A stretch of DNA of 53,022 bases from Streptomyces sp. DI166 (GTDB lineage: Bacteria > Actinomycetota > Actinomycetes > Streptomycetales > Streptomycetaceae). The translations under genes and the position numbers were made by a program. The DNA lies in the NCBI RefSeq assembly GCF_900091315.1, contig NZ_FLSP01000061.1, positions 1-53,022 of the forward strand, given 5' to 3'. The first letter of the stretch is position 1. Every line of letters starts with the position of its first letter. Below the pieces are notes generated by a model, which made no database searches, was not told the DNA's origin, and saw only the letters and a program-made list of their open reading frames with translations. This document shows positions 39,345 to 48,784 of this stretch, in pieces.

Positions 39345-40079
39345 ATGACCGGAGAAGTCGCCGAGGGAATCGGGGACCGGCTGGCGCCGGTGCTGCGGCC
39401 GGTGCGGGCGGGCAGCGGGTTCGAGGAGGCGCTGGAGCAGATCCTCCAGGTGGTGCGGCTCGGCCTGGTGCCGGCCGGCGAGCGGCTCCCGGCCGAACGC
39501 GAGCTGGCCGACCGGCTCGGGATCAGCCGCGTCACCCTGCGCGAGGTGCTGAAGGTGCTCCAGGACCAGGGTCTGGTGGAGTCCCGGCGCGGCCGCTACG
39601 GCGGCACCTTCGTGCTGCCCCGCCCCACCGAGACCGGCGGCGACGAACTGCGGCGGCGCATCGCCGAGGTGGACATCGAGGACGTGCTGCGCTTCCGGGA
39701 GGTGCTGGAGGTGGGCGCGGCCGAGCTGTGCGCGGCGCACGGCCTGACCGACGAGCAGGCCGACCGGCTGCGCGAGGCCCTCGCCGGCACGCGCGACGCC
39801 CCGCTCGCCGAGTACCGGCGGCAGGACACCCTGTTCCACCTCACCCTGGCCGAGCTGTCCGGCTCCCCGACGCTGACCGCGCAGTACGCGGCGGTCCGGG
39901 CCGGCGTCAACGACCTGCTGGACTGCATCCCGCTGCTGGTGCGCAACCTCGAACACTCCCAGCAGCAGCACACCGCCCTGGTCGAGGCGGTCCTGGAGGG
40001 CGACACCGACGGCGCCCGCGAGGTCATGCGCGAGCACTGCGCGGGGACGGCGGCCCTGCTGCGGGGGTTCCTGACCTGA
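39345..40079 (+). CDS. FadR-subfamily GntR transcriptional regulator
   Basis: 244 aa. The N-terminal winged helix (about 28-95, GERLPAERELADRLGISRVTLREVLKVLQDQGLVESRRGRYGGTFV) is followed by an all-helical FCD ligand-binding domain (EDVLRFREVLEVGAAELCA, RQDTLFHLTLAELSG, EHSQQQHTALVEAVLEGD) whose Asp/His residues usually hold a metal that binds carboxylate ligands. Divergent from the GlnA-like operon and upstream of the permease gene, so it is the likely local repressor, responding to an amine or gamma-glutamyl compound. The ATG has GGAAGGGGG upstream. Confidence 0.92.
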   Translation: MTGEVAEGIGDRLAPVLRPVRAGSGFEEALEQILQVVRLGLVPAGERLPAERELADRLGISRVTLREVLKVLQDQGLVESRRGRYGGTFVLPRPTETGGDELRRRIAEVDIEDVLRFREVLEVGAAELCAAHGLTDEQADRLREALAGTRDAPLAEYRRQDTLFHLTLAELSGSPTLTAQYAAVRAGVNDLLDCIPLLVRNLEHSQQQHTALVEAVLEGDTDGAREVMREHCAGTAALLRGFLT

Positions 40080-40226
40080 GCCGACGGCCCCTCCGGGCCT
40101 GGGCGGAGGAGCGTACTCACGGGCGGCGCACCGGACGGGATCGCGCTCCCGCAATCCGCGTCCCGGACGGTGAGAGTTTACGGAGGCGATACACACGGGT
40201 CTTGCGCTCGGGCGGCCCGCACCGCG

Positions 40227-40265
40227 AAGGTATGGCCCCACAAAGGTCTGGATCCATGCCATTGC
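40227..40265 (+). promoter_or_regulatory. candidate operator before the amine permease
   Basis: AAGGTATGG at 40227, CCATGCCATTGC at 40254-40265. GGTATGG and CCATGCC form imperfect inverted arms; AAGGTAT and CCATTGC match the sequence at 39301-39323. Confidence 0.4.
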
Positions 40266-40299
40266 AGTCCCCATCCACCGCCCCCTGGGGAGACGCCCC

Positions 40300-41745
<1,446 letters not shown>

Positions 41746-41766
41746 GCCGAGAGAACTGGAGGAGTC

Positions 41767-42462
41767 TTGAGTACGAAGGCCAGGCCGCTGATCGGCGTCA
41801 GCACCTATCTGGAGGCCGGGACGCGCTGGAGGGGGTGGGAACTGGAGGCGGCGCTGCTGCCCTCCGGCTACCCCCGGCTCGTCCAGCGCGCGGGCGGCCT
41901 GGCCGCGATGCTCCCGCCGGACGCGCCCGAGCACGCGGCGGCGACGGTCGCCCGGCTGGACGCACTGGTCGTCGCGGGCGGGCCCGATGTGGAGCCGGTG
42001 CGCTACGGCGCCGAGCGCGACCCGCGCACCGGTCCCCCGGCGCGGGAGCGGGACGCCTGGGAACTGGCCCTGATCGAGGCCGCGCTGGCGGCACGCAAAC
42101 CCCTGCTCGGGATCTGCCGGGGCATGCAGCTGCTGAACGTCGCGCTCGGCGGCACGCTGGTCCAGCATCTGGAGGGGCACGCCGAAGTGGTCGGCGTCTT
42201 CGGGCGGCACCCGGTCAAACCGGTCCCGGGCACGCGTTACGCCGCGATCGTCCCGGAGGAGGCCTCCGTGCCGACGTTCCACCACCAGTGCGTGGACCGC
42301 CTCGGCGCCGGTCTGGTGCCCTCGGCGCACGCGGAGGACGGCACGGTGGAGGCGGTCGAGCTGCCCGACGACGCCTGGGTGCTCGGGGTGCAGTGGCACC
42401 CGGAGATGGGCGAGGACGTACGCGTGATGCGGGCGCTGGTGGAGGAGTGCCGACGCCGGTAG
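41767..42462 (+). CDS. class I glutamine amidotransferase-like gamma-glutamyl hydrolase (PuuD type)
   Basis: 231 aa. The nucleophile Cys117 is in LLGICRGMQLLNV, and the His/Glu pair is in VQWHPEMGED (H211, E213). PuuD releases glutamate from gamma-glutamyl-GABA in the Puu pathway; here it should hydrolyse gamma-glutamylglycine or an equivalent product of the locus. TTG start at 41767 with GGAGGAG. Last gene of the rightward operon. Confidence 0.9.
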   Translation: MSTKARPLIGVSTYLEAGTRWRGWELEAALLPSGYPRLVQRAGGLAAMLPPDAPEHAAATVARLDALVVAGGPDVEPVRYGAERDPRTGPPARERDAWELALIEAALAARKPLLGICRGMQLLNVALGGTLVQHLEGHAEVVGVFGRHPVKPVPGTRYAAIVPEEASVPTFHHQCVDRLGAGLVPSAHAEDGTVEAVELPDDAWVLGVQWHPEMGEDVRVMRALVEECRRR

Positions 42463-42470
42463 GAACGCTC

Positions 42471-43379
42471 CTACGCCCGCGTGAGGTGCAGCAGGTCGCG
42501 GGCGGGCCCCACCGGGCGGTGTCCGGTCGGCCAGACCGCCCTGAGGTCACGGGCCAGGGACACATCGGCCATGGGGATGCTCACCAGGCGGCGCATGGCC
42601 AGCTCCTCGCGGACGGCGAGTTCGCTCAGTACCGCGGGACCCGCGCCGCCCACCGCCGCCGCCTTCACCGCCGTGGTGGAGGACAGCTCGATCAGCGGGC
42701 GGGCCAGACCGCCGAGGGCGGTGTCGAGGACCTGGCGGGTGCCGGAGCCCTTCTCGCGCAGGATGAGCGGGGTGGCGGCCAGTTCCTCGGAGGTCAGCGG
42801 GCGACGGCGGCGGGACCAGGGGTGGCCGGGGGCCGTGACCACGATGAGCCGGTCGTGGGCGATGACCACCGAGTCCAGGCCCGTGGGCACCGTCAGGCCC
42901 TCCACGAACCCCAGGTCCGCCTCGTCGGCGAGCAGCCGTTCGGCGACCGCGGCGGAGTTCCCGGCGAGCAGCGACACCGCCGTGTCCGGGCGGCCCGCGC
43001 GCAGCGCCAGCAGCCAGCCGGGCAGCAGGTACTCGGCGATCGTCATGCTCGCCGCCACCCGCAGCCGGGAGTCCCGCTGGTCCCGCAGCGCCTGCGCGCC
43101 CACGTCGAAGGCCTCCGCCGCCTCCACGATCCGCCGCGCCCAGTCGGTCACCAGCGCCCCGGCGTCGGTGAGCCGTGAGCCGCGCGGGGACCGGTCCACC
43201 AGCGCCACCCCGAGCTGCCGTTCCATCGACCGGATCCGGCTGCTGGCCGCGGGCTGGGTGATGCCCAGCTCCCGGGCCGCCCCGCCGAGGCTGCCGAGCC
43301 TGGCCACCGCCAGCAGCAGCTCCAGCGCGCCGAGGTCCGGCACGCGATGGGCCAGGGAGGAAGTCACCGCACTGCTCAT
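42471..43379 (-). CDS. LysR-family transcriptional regulator
   Basis: 302 aa. HTH at about 18-75 (LELLLAVARLGSLGGAARELGITQPAASSRIRSMERQLGVALVDRSPRGSRLTDAG) and a periplasmic-binding-like effector domain from about 100. The family binds T-N11-A palindromes; CATAAGCCCAGCTTATG overlaps this gene's own start codon. The divergent TDT transporter gene begins 71 bases away and is the likely target. A CysB- or benzoate-like ligand cannot be specified. Confidence 0.92.
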   Translation of the reverse strand: MSSAVTSSLAHRVPDLGALELLLAVARLGSLGGAARELGITQPAASSRIRSMERQLGVALVDRSPRGSRLTDAGALVTDWARRIVEAAEAFDVGAQALRDQRDSRLRVAASMTIAEYLLPGWLLALRAGRPDTAVSLLAGNSAAVAERLLADEADLGFVEGLTVPTGLDSVVIAHDRLIVVTAPGHPWSRRRRPLTSEELAATPLILREKGSGTRQVLDTALGGLARPLIELSSTTAVKAAAVGGAGPAVLSELAVREELAMRRLVSIPMADVSLARDLRAVWPTGHRPVGPARDLLHLTRA

Positions 43380-43393
43380 AAGCCCAGCTTATG
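43377..43393. promoter_or_regulatory. LysR-type palindrome over the regulator's start codon
   Basis: CATAAGCCCAGCTTATG has perfect 6-base arms around CCCAG; ATAAG-N5-CTTAT fits T-N11-A. The minus-strand ATG of the LysR gene is the left end of the palindrome (43377-43379). Confidence 0.6.
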
Positions 43394-43449
43394 CCCTCAT
43401 AGGGACGTACTCCCTGGTGGTGGCCCCTGTTCGGCGCGACCGTGATCCC

Positions 43450-44595
43450 ATGGTCACCGCCGCCCAGCCCCTCCTTCGTGCCCGGGCCGTCCGTCACCTC
43501 GGACCGAACTGGTACGCCTGCGTCATGGGAACCGCGATCGTCGCCACCGCCGGCGCCGCGCTCCCGCTGCCCCTCCCGCGCACCGCGCTCACCGCGGTGT
43601 GGGCCCTGTCCCTGGCCCTGCTGCTCGCCCTCCTGGCGGCCCGCGCCCTGCACTGGGCCCACCACCGCGACCAGGCCCGCGCCCACCTCTTCGACCCCGC
43701 CACGGCGCCCTTCTACGGCTGTCTGTCCATGGCCCTGCTCGCGGTCGGCGGCGGCGCCCTGACCGTCGGCCGGGACTGGATCGGCACCCGGGCGGCGGTC
43801 GCCCTCGACATCGTGCTGTTCGGCGCCGGTACGGCCGTGGGACTCGCGGCCGCGGTCGCCGTGCCGTACCTGATGGCCGTACGGCACCGGGTGGACCCGG
43901 GCGAGGCCACGCCGGTGTGGCTGCTGCCGCTCGTCGCACCCATGGTCTCGGCCGCCCTCGGCCCGCAGCTCGTGCCGCATCTGCCCGCCGGACAGGCGCG
44001 GGAGACGCTGCTGCTCGCCTGCGTCGCGATGTTCGGGCTGAGCCTGCTGGCGACCCTGCTGATGCTGCCGCTGGTCTTCGCCCGCCTGATCACCGCGGGG
44101 CCGCTGCCGCTCGCGCTCACCCCGACCCTGTTCCTGGTGCTGGGCCCGCTCGGGCAGTCGACCACCGCGGTCGGCCAGTTCGCGCAGTACGCGCCGGGCG
44201 CCGTCCCCGCCCCGTACGCCGAGGGCTTCGACATCCTGGCCGTGCTGTACGGGGTCCCGGTGATGGGGTTCGCGCTGCTGTGGCTGGTGCTGGCCACCGC
44301 GCACGTGGTGCGCGCCCGGCGCAGAGGCATGGGGTTCGCGATGACGTGGTGGGCGTTCACCTTCCCGGTCGGCACCTGTGTCACCGGTGCCGAGTCCCTG
44401 GCCCGGCACACGGGGCTCGCCGTCTACGACGCCCTCGCCGTCGCCCTGTACGCCCTGCTCGTCGGCGCCTGGCTGACCGCCGCCGCGCACACCGCGCGCG
44501 GGCTGGTCAGCGGTGCGCTGCTCGCAGGGCCGCGCCCAGCACCCGCGGCGCCTCGGCCAGTGACGGGCCGTACCAGGTCAGGTGCCGTCCGCTGA
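43450..44595 (+). CDS. TDT-family (TehA/SLAC1-like) transporter
   Basis: 381 aa, ten membrane helices. The family motif LGPNWYACVMGTAIVATAG is near the N-terminus, followed by five hairpin repeats; TWWAFTFPVGTCVTGAESLA is the conserved C-terminal block. TDT proteins carry C4-dicarboxylates, sulfite or anions. A divergent LysR regulator probably controls it. The last 29 residues overlap, convergently, the end of the next gene by 89 bases; this tail (GPRPAPAAPRPVTGRTRS) is probably not functional. No strong ribosome site at the ATG. Confidence 0.87.
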   Translation: MVTAAQPLLRARAVRHLGPNWYACVMGTAIVATAGAALPLPLPRTALTAVWALSLALLLALLAARALHWAHHRDQARAHLFDPATAPFYGCLSMALLAVGGGALTVGRDWIGTRAAVALDIVLFGAGTAVGLAAAVAVPYLMAVRHRVDPGEATPVWLLPLVAPMVSAALGPQLVPHLPAGQARETLLLACVAMFGLSLLATLLMLPLVFARLITAGPLPLALTPTLFLVLGPLGQSTTAVGQFAQYAPGAVPAPYAEGFDILAVLYGVPVMGFALLWLVLATAHVVRARRRGMGFAMTWWAFTFPVGTCVTGAESLARHTGLAVYDALAVALYALLVGAWLTAAAHTARGLVSGALLAGPRPAPAAPRPVTGRTRSGAVR

Positions 44596-45226
44596 CCAGC
44601 GCGCAGGGCAGCCCCGGGAAGGCCTCCGGGCCGTCGTCGGCGGTGAAGCGGTAGGGCTCGTCCGGGAGGACGACCACGTCCGGCGCCGCGTCCCGCAGCT
44701 CCTCCCATGGGATGCGCGGGTAGCGGTCCTCGTGGGCCGCGTACAGGTGGTCCACGCCGAGGCGGGAGAGCACGTCACCGGCGAAGGTGTCGCGGCCCAG
44801 GACCATCCAGGGGCGCCGCCAGATCGGCACGACGGCGGTCGTCCGGCGCTCCGGGACGGGCAGCTCCGTCCAGGCCCGCTCGGCCTCGTCCAGCCAGCGC
44901 GGGCGGCTCGCGGTCCCGCAGGCGGTCAGCACCCGCTCCAGCTCGGCGAAGGCCTGCGGCACCTCGCGGACCTCGGTCACCAGCACCTCCACGCCCGCCG
45001 TGCGCAGGGCGTCGAGGTCGGGGGCGCGGTTCTCCTCCTCGTTGGCGATCACCAGGTCGGGGGCGAGGTCGAGGATCCGCTCGGTCTTGGGGTTCTTGGT
45101 GCCGCCGATCCTGGCCACGTCCAGGTCGGCCGGGTGCGTGCACCAGTCGGTGGCGCCGACCAGCACGCCGGGCGCCGAGACCGCGACGGCCTCCGTCAGG
45201 GACGGCACCAGGGAGACGACGCGCAT
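44507..45226 (-). CDS. helical-backbone metal receptor / cobalamin-binding-fold protein without signal peptide
   Basis: 239 aa. Begins directly MRVVSLVPSLTEAVAVSA, the first strand of BtuF-like binding proteins, then DWCTHPADL, IGGTKNPKTERILDLAPDLVIANEEENR, PIWRRPWMVLGRDTFAGDVLSRLG and the C-terminal lobe. BtuF-like proteins are normally periplasmic or lipoproteins; this one has no signal peptide or Cys-lipobox and no ABC permease nearby, so it is probably cytoplasmic. The ATG overlaps the stop of the XRE-cupin regulator (TGATG), implying a functional link such as ligand delivery or sensing. Confidence 0.85.
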   Translation of the reverse strand: MRVVSLVPSLTEAVAVSAPGVLVGATDWCTHPADLDVARIGGTKNPKTERILDLAPDLVIANEEENRAPDLDALRTAGVEVLVTEVREVPQAFAELERVLTACGTASRPRWLDEAERAWTELPVPERRTTAVVPIWRRPWMVLGRDTFAGDVLSRLGVDHLYAAHEDRYPRIPWEELRDAAPDVVVLPDEPYRFTADDGPEAFPGLPCALVSGRHLTWYGPSLAEAPRVLGAALRAAHR

Positions 45227-45792
45227 CAGCGCGGCCGGTCCTGGACCGCCTCGATGTGCTCGGCCACCGCCACGACCACCACACGGGTCTCCGGCACCGT
45301 GGCCCGCCAGCGGTGGCGGACCCCGCCGGTCAGGTACAGGGTGTCCCCGCGGCCGAGCCGGTAGGCACGCCCCTCGGCCTCGATCTCGACGGCGCCGTCG
45401 GCGACGTAGAGCAACTGGTCGTTGCGGTACTGGATCTCCCGGCCGGCCTCGTGGTCGCCGGTGAACTCCGAGGCATGCATCTGGTGGTGGCCGCGCACCA
45501 GGGAGCGGGTGCGGGGCTCGGGCGTGGACTCGGTGGCCTCGGCGCGTACGACGTCGACGCTGCACGCCGGGTCGGCGGCGGCGAGGAGTTCGACGGCGGT
45601 GGTGCGCAGGGCGTCGGCGAGCTTCTCCAGGGAGCTGCGGGAGGGGCGGGCCCTGTCGTTCTCGACCTGGCTGAGGAAGGGCACCGACAGTCCGCTGCGC
45701 TCGGCCACGACGGCGAGGGTGAGTTCCAGGGCACGACGGCGCCGGCGCACGGCCGCGCCCACGCGCAGGGGCTGTTCCTTGTGGTCGCCCAT
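45226..45792 (-). CDS. XRE-family regulator with cupin domain
   Basis: 188 aa. N-terminal HTH_3 (about 12-67, VGAAVRRRRRALELTLAVVAERSGLSVPFLSQVENDRARPSRSSLEKLADAL) and C-terminal cupin (about 105-175, QYRNDQLLYVADGAVEIEAEGRAYRLGRGDTLYLTGGVRHRWRA). Such regulators sense small ligands through the cupin barrel. The ATG at 45792 has a strong AAGGAGGGAG site; a GTG seven codons earlier is less well supported. Translationally coupled to the metal-receptor-fold gene downstream. Confidence 0.9.
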   Translation of the reverse strand: MGDHKEQPLRVGAAVRRRRRALELTLAVVAERSGLSVPFLSQVENDRARPSRSSLEKLADALRTTAVELLAAADPACSVDVVRAEATESTPEPRTRSLVRGHHQMHASEFTGDHEAGREIQYRNDQLLYVADGAVEIEAEGRAYRLGRGDTLYLTGGVRHRWRATVPETRVVVVAVAEHIEAVQDRPR

Positions 45793-46171
45793 GGCTCCGG
45801 CTCCCTCCTTCACCCGTGTGTCCCGCGCCGAGTCCTCTGAAGAGTTCCTTGCACCCTACGCATGTTCGGCAAACCGTTTCATGCGGCCGTCACATCGCCG
45901 TCATACGCCCGTGCCCGCGACCTCATACTTCGCGCCACCGCGGGAGCGCGGACACCCGCGGACTGTGTGCGATTCAAGCTGTACCAGGTGCCGCGGCGAC
46001 GGCGGAAGTACCTGGTGGGACCGGCAGGAGAGGCCCATCGGCCCTAGTTGGCCGGATTTCGGCGGCATGGAAACGGTAGGAAAGCGGCACGGAAGCGGCA
46101 CGGAAAAGGGCGGGCGCCCGGCACCGTCAGATGTGCCGGGCGCCCGCCGGAATCGGGGCTGCGGTCGCTCG
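45793..46171. other. gene-poor interval between XRE regulator and betaine transporter
   Basis: 379 bases. It should hold the promoter of the XRE-cupin gene and ends in the terminator hairpin 46109-46148. A 61-codon reading frame (45862-46047, starting MFGKPFHAAV) has no ribosome site or recognisable homology and is not called. ACCAGGT (45983-45989) and ACCTGGT (46010-46016) form an inverted repeat. GCGGCACGGAA is directly repeated near 46084-46104. Confidence 0.6.
46109..46148 (-). terminator. terminator after the betaine transporter operon
   Basis: Perfect 16-bp stem GGCGGGCGCCCGGCAC with its complement around an 8-base loop (46125-46132), 24 bases beyond the stop of the permease fusion gene. 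Confidence 0.85.
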
Positions 46172-48784
46172 CTAGGCGGCCGGAGTCATCCGTTCGACGA
46201 TGCCGGGGTGCTCCTCGATCCAGGCGGCGACGGCCTCCTCCTCATGGCCCTGGCCGCGGTCCTTGATCTCCCGCTCCAGGGTGCCCAGCTCCTCCTCGCT
46301 CATCCGGAAGTTCTTGATCCACTCGGTGAGCTGCGGGTAGCGCTCGGGGAACTCCTTGTTGGAGATCGTCCGGATGGTGTTCCCCTCGCCGAAGTGCTTC
46401 TCGGGGTCCTTGAGCTTGGTCAGCTCGTACTCGCTGTACGCCCAGTGCGGGGACCAGAGCGTGACGGCGACGGGCTCCTTCTTGGCGTAGGCCCGCTTCA
46501 GCTCGGCGAGCATGGCCGGAGTGGAGCCGTCGACGACCTTGTACTCCTTGTCCAGGCCGTAGCCGGGCAGCACCTTGTTCTTGAGCAGGTCCATCTCGCC
46601 GGTGCCGGGCTCGATGCCGATGATCTTCCCGTCGAACTGCCCGGACTTGCCCTTGAGATCGGCCAGGGAGTCGACGCCCTTCACGTACGAGGGCACCGCG
46701 ATCTCCAGTGAGGTCGGCTCGTACCAGGTCCCCAGGTCGTGCAGCTTGTCCTTGTGCCGGTCCCAGTAGTTCTTCTGGGCGTGCGGCAGCCAGGCGTCGA
46801 AGTTGAGGTCCAGGTCGCCGGAGGCGAGGCCGGTGTAGACCGGGCCGACGTCCATCTGCTTGAGGTTCAGCTTGTAGCCGCGCCGCTCCAGGACGTTCTT
46901 CCACAGGTAGGTGACCGCGACGTCCTCGTCCCAGGGGAACCAGGCCACGTCCAGCGCGCGCTTCGCCTCGGCCGGGGTGCCGGTGTCCTGGACGGGGGCG
47001 AGCTCGTCGACGAGACCGGGGTTGCCCTTCAGCCAGGCGCGCACGGCGTCCTGCTGCCTGCCCTTGCCCGCCTTGTTGATCTCGGACTCAAGGCCGGTGA
47101 GCTGCTCCTCGGTGAGCGTGAAGTTCTTCAGCCACTCGCCGACGGCCGGGTTCTCCTTCGCGAAGCCCTTGCGGGCCAGCGTGTGCACCTCGTCGCCCTC
47201 GCCCCAGGCTTTCTTGGGGTCCTTGAGCTTCTTCAGGTCGTAGTCGCTGTACGCCCAGTGCGGCGACCACAGCGTGACGACGATCGGTTCCTTCTTCTCG
47301 TACGCGCGCTTGAGCTCGGCGAGCATGGCGGGCGTGGAGCTGTCGACGACCTTGAACTCCTTGTCCAGGCCGTACTCCTTGAGGACCTTGCTCTTGAGCA
47401 GGCTCATCATTCCGGCGCTGGACTCGATACCGGTGATCCTCCCGTCGAACTGCCCGGCCTTGCCCTTGAGGTCGTCGAGGGAGTCGACGTCCTTCATGTA
47501 GGCGGGCACGCTCAGTTCCAGGGAGGTCGGGCCGTACCAGGAGCCGAGGTCGTCCAGGCGGTCGCCGTACTTCTTCCAGTACTGCTCGTGCGTGACGGGC
47601 AGCCAGGAGTCGGTCTGGAAGTCGATGTCGCCCTGGGCGAGCGAGGTGTAGAGGGGCCCGGCGTCGAACTGCTTGGTCTCGACGTCGTATCCGCGCTGCT
47701 CCAGGATCTCCTTCCACAGGAAGGTGGAGGCGACGCCCTCGTCCCACGGGATGTAGCCGATGCTGATCTTCTTGCCCTGGCCGACGTCCTTGCCGCCCGC
47801 GACCGGCTCGGCCCTGTCGCCGCCGCCGAAGACGCCCATGCCGCCCGCGACGAGCGCGAGCACGACGACGCCGACCACGGCGACGGAGGCGCGGGGCCGG
47901 TACGACCAGATCTTCAGGCCCTGTGCGGCACGCGCCCGGGCGGCGGCGCGGCGGCCGAGCGGGGAGACCTGGGTGCCCAGCGCGCTGGTCATCCGGTCCA
48001 GGTAGATCGCGAGGATCACGATGGCGATGCCCGCCTCGGCGCCGAGGCCGATGTTGAGCTGGCCGATGGCCTCGTTGACGTCGCCGCCGAGGCCGCCGGT
48101 GCCGACCATGCCGGCGATGGCCGCCATGGACAGGCCGAGCATGATGACCTGGTTGACGCCGGCCATCACGGTGGGCAGGGCGAGCGGCAGCTGGACGCGC
48201 AGCAGGGTGTTGCGCGGGGTGGTGCCGAACGCCTCGGCGGCCTCGACGAGTTCCTTGTCGACCTGGCGGATGCCCAGCTCGGTCATGCGGACGCCGGGGG
48301 CGAGCGCGAAGACCAGGGTGGCGACGATGCCGGCGGCGGCGCCGCTGCCGAAGAAGAGGATCGCCGGGATCAGGTAGACCATCGCGGGCAGCGTCTGCAT
48401 CAGGTCCAGGCCGGGCCGCACGATCGCGCTGACCCGGTTGGAGCGCGCCGCCCAGATGCCGAGGGGCACCGAGATCACCAGCGCGATGACGGTGGCGACG
48501 AGCACCAGCGACAGGGTGATCATCGCGTTCTCCCACAGGTCGAGGGAGATGACGAAGCCGAAGCCGACGAAGGTGAGGACACCGGCCAGGGCGCCGCGCA
48601 GCCAGCACGCGATCACCGCGAAGATGCCCACGAGCAGCAGGGGCTCGGGGGCCTGGAGGACGGCGTCGACGCCGTCGTAGGCGCCGCGGAAGACCTGCTC
48701 GAAGAAGTCGAACAGCCAGCCCATGTGGGTGGTGAGCCACTCGACGGAGTCGTTGACCCACGAGCCGAACTCGATCCTAGGCAC
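46172..48784 (-). CDS. glycine betaine ABC transporter permease fused to two substrate-binding domains
   Basis: 870 aa. Residues about 45-270 are the ProW-type permease with the EAA-like loop EAAEAFGTTPRNTLLRVQLPLALPTVMAGV; a further helix (300-320) leads to the outside. Two OpuAC/ProX-type binding domains follow in tandem, SBD1 about 339-597 and SBD2 about 611-866. Each keeps the Trp motifs for quaternary amine binding: PWDE (W347; W618), D(S/A)WLP (W394; W665) and LWSPHWAY (W506/W510; W777/W781). OpuA-type systems usually fuse one domain. GTG start overlaps the ATPase stop by 8 bases. Likely role: uptake of betaine or related osmolytes. Confidence 0.93.
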   Translation of the reverse strand: MPRIEFGSWVNDSVEWLTTHMGWLFDFFEQVFRGAYDGVDAVLQAPEPLLLVGIFAVIACWLRGALAGVLTFVGFGFVISLDLWENAMITLSLVLVATVIALVISVPLGIWAARSNRVSAIVRPGLDLMQTLPAMVYLIPAILFFGSGAAAGIVATLVFALAPGVRMTELGIRQVDKELVEAAEAFGTTPRNTLLRVQLPLALPTVMAGVNQVIMLGLSMAAIAGMVGTGGLGGDVNEAIGQLNIGLGAEAGIAIVILAIYLDRMTSALGTQVSPLGRRAAARARAAQGLKIWSYRPRASVAVVGVVVLALVAGGMGVFGGGDRAEPVAGGKDVGQGKKISIGYIPWDEGVASTFLWKEILEQRGYDVETKQFDAGPLYTSLAQGDIDFQTDSWLPVTHEQYWKKYGDRLDDLGSWYGPTSLELSVPAYMKDVDSLDDLKGKAGQFDGRITGIESSAGMMSLLKSKVLKEYGLDKEFKVVDSSTPAMLAELKRAYEKKEPIVVTLWSPHWAYSDYDLKKLKDPKKAWGEGDEVHTLARKGFAKENPAVGEWLKNFTLTEEQLTGLESEINKAGKGRQQDAVRAWLKGNPGLVDELAPVQDTGTPAEAKRALDVAWFPWDEDVAVTYLWKNVLERRGYKLNLKQMDVGPVYTGLASGDLDLNFDAWLPHAQKNYWDRHKDKLHDLGTWYEPTSLEIAVPSYVKGVDSLADLKGKSGQFDGKIIGIEPGTGEMDLLKNKVLPGYGLDKEYKVVDGSTPAMLAELKRAYAKKEPVAVTLWSPHWAYSEYELTKLKDPEKHFGEGNTIRTISNKEFPERYPQLTEWIKNFRMSEEELGTLEREIKDRGQGHEEEAVAAWIEEHPGIVERMTPAA

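Noticed and set aside
45862..46047. 61-codon reading frame beginning MFGKPFHAAV
   Set aside because: No ribosome site, no recognisable homology, and it lies in promoter/terminator DNA; evidence too weak to call.
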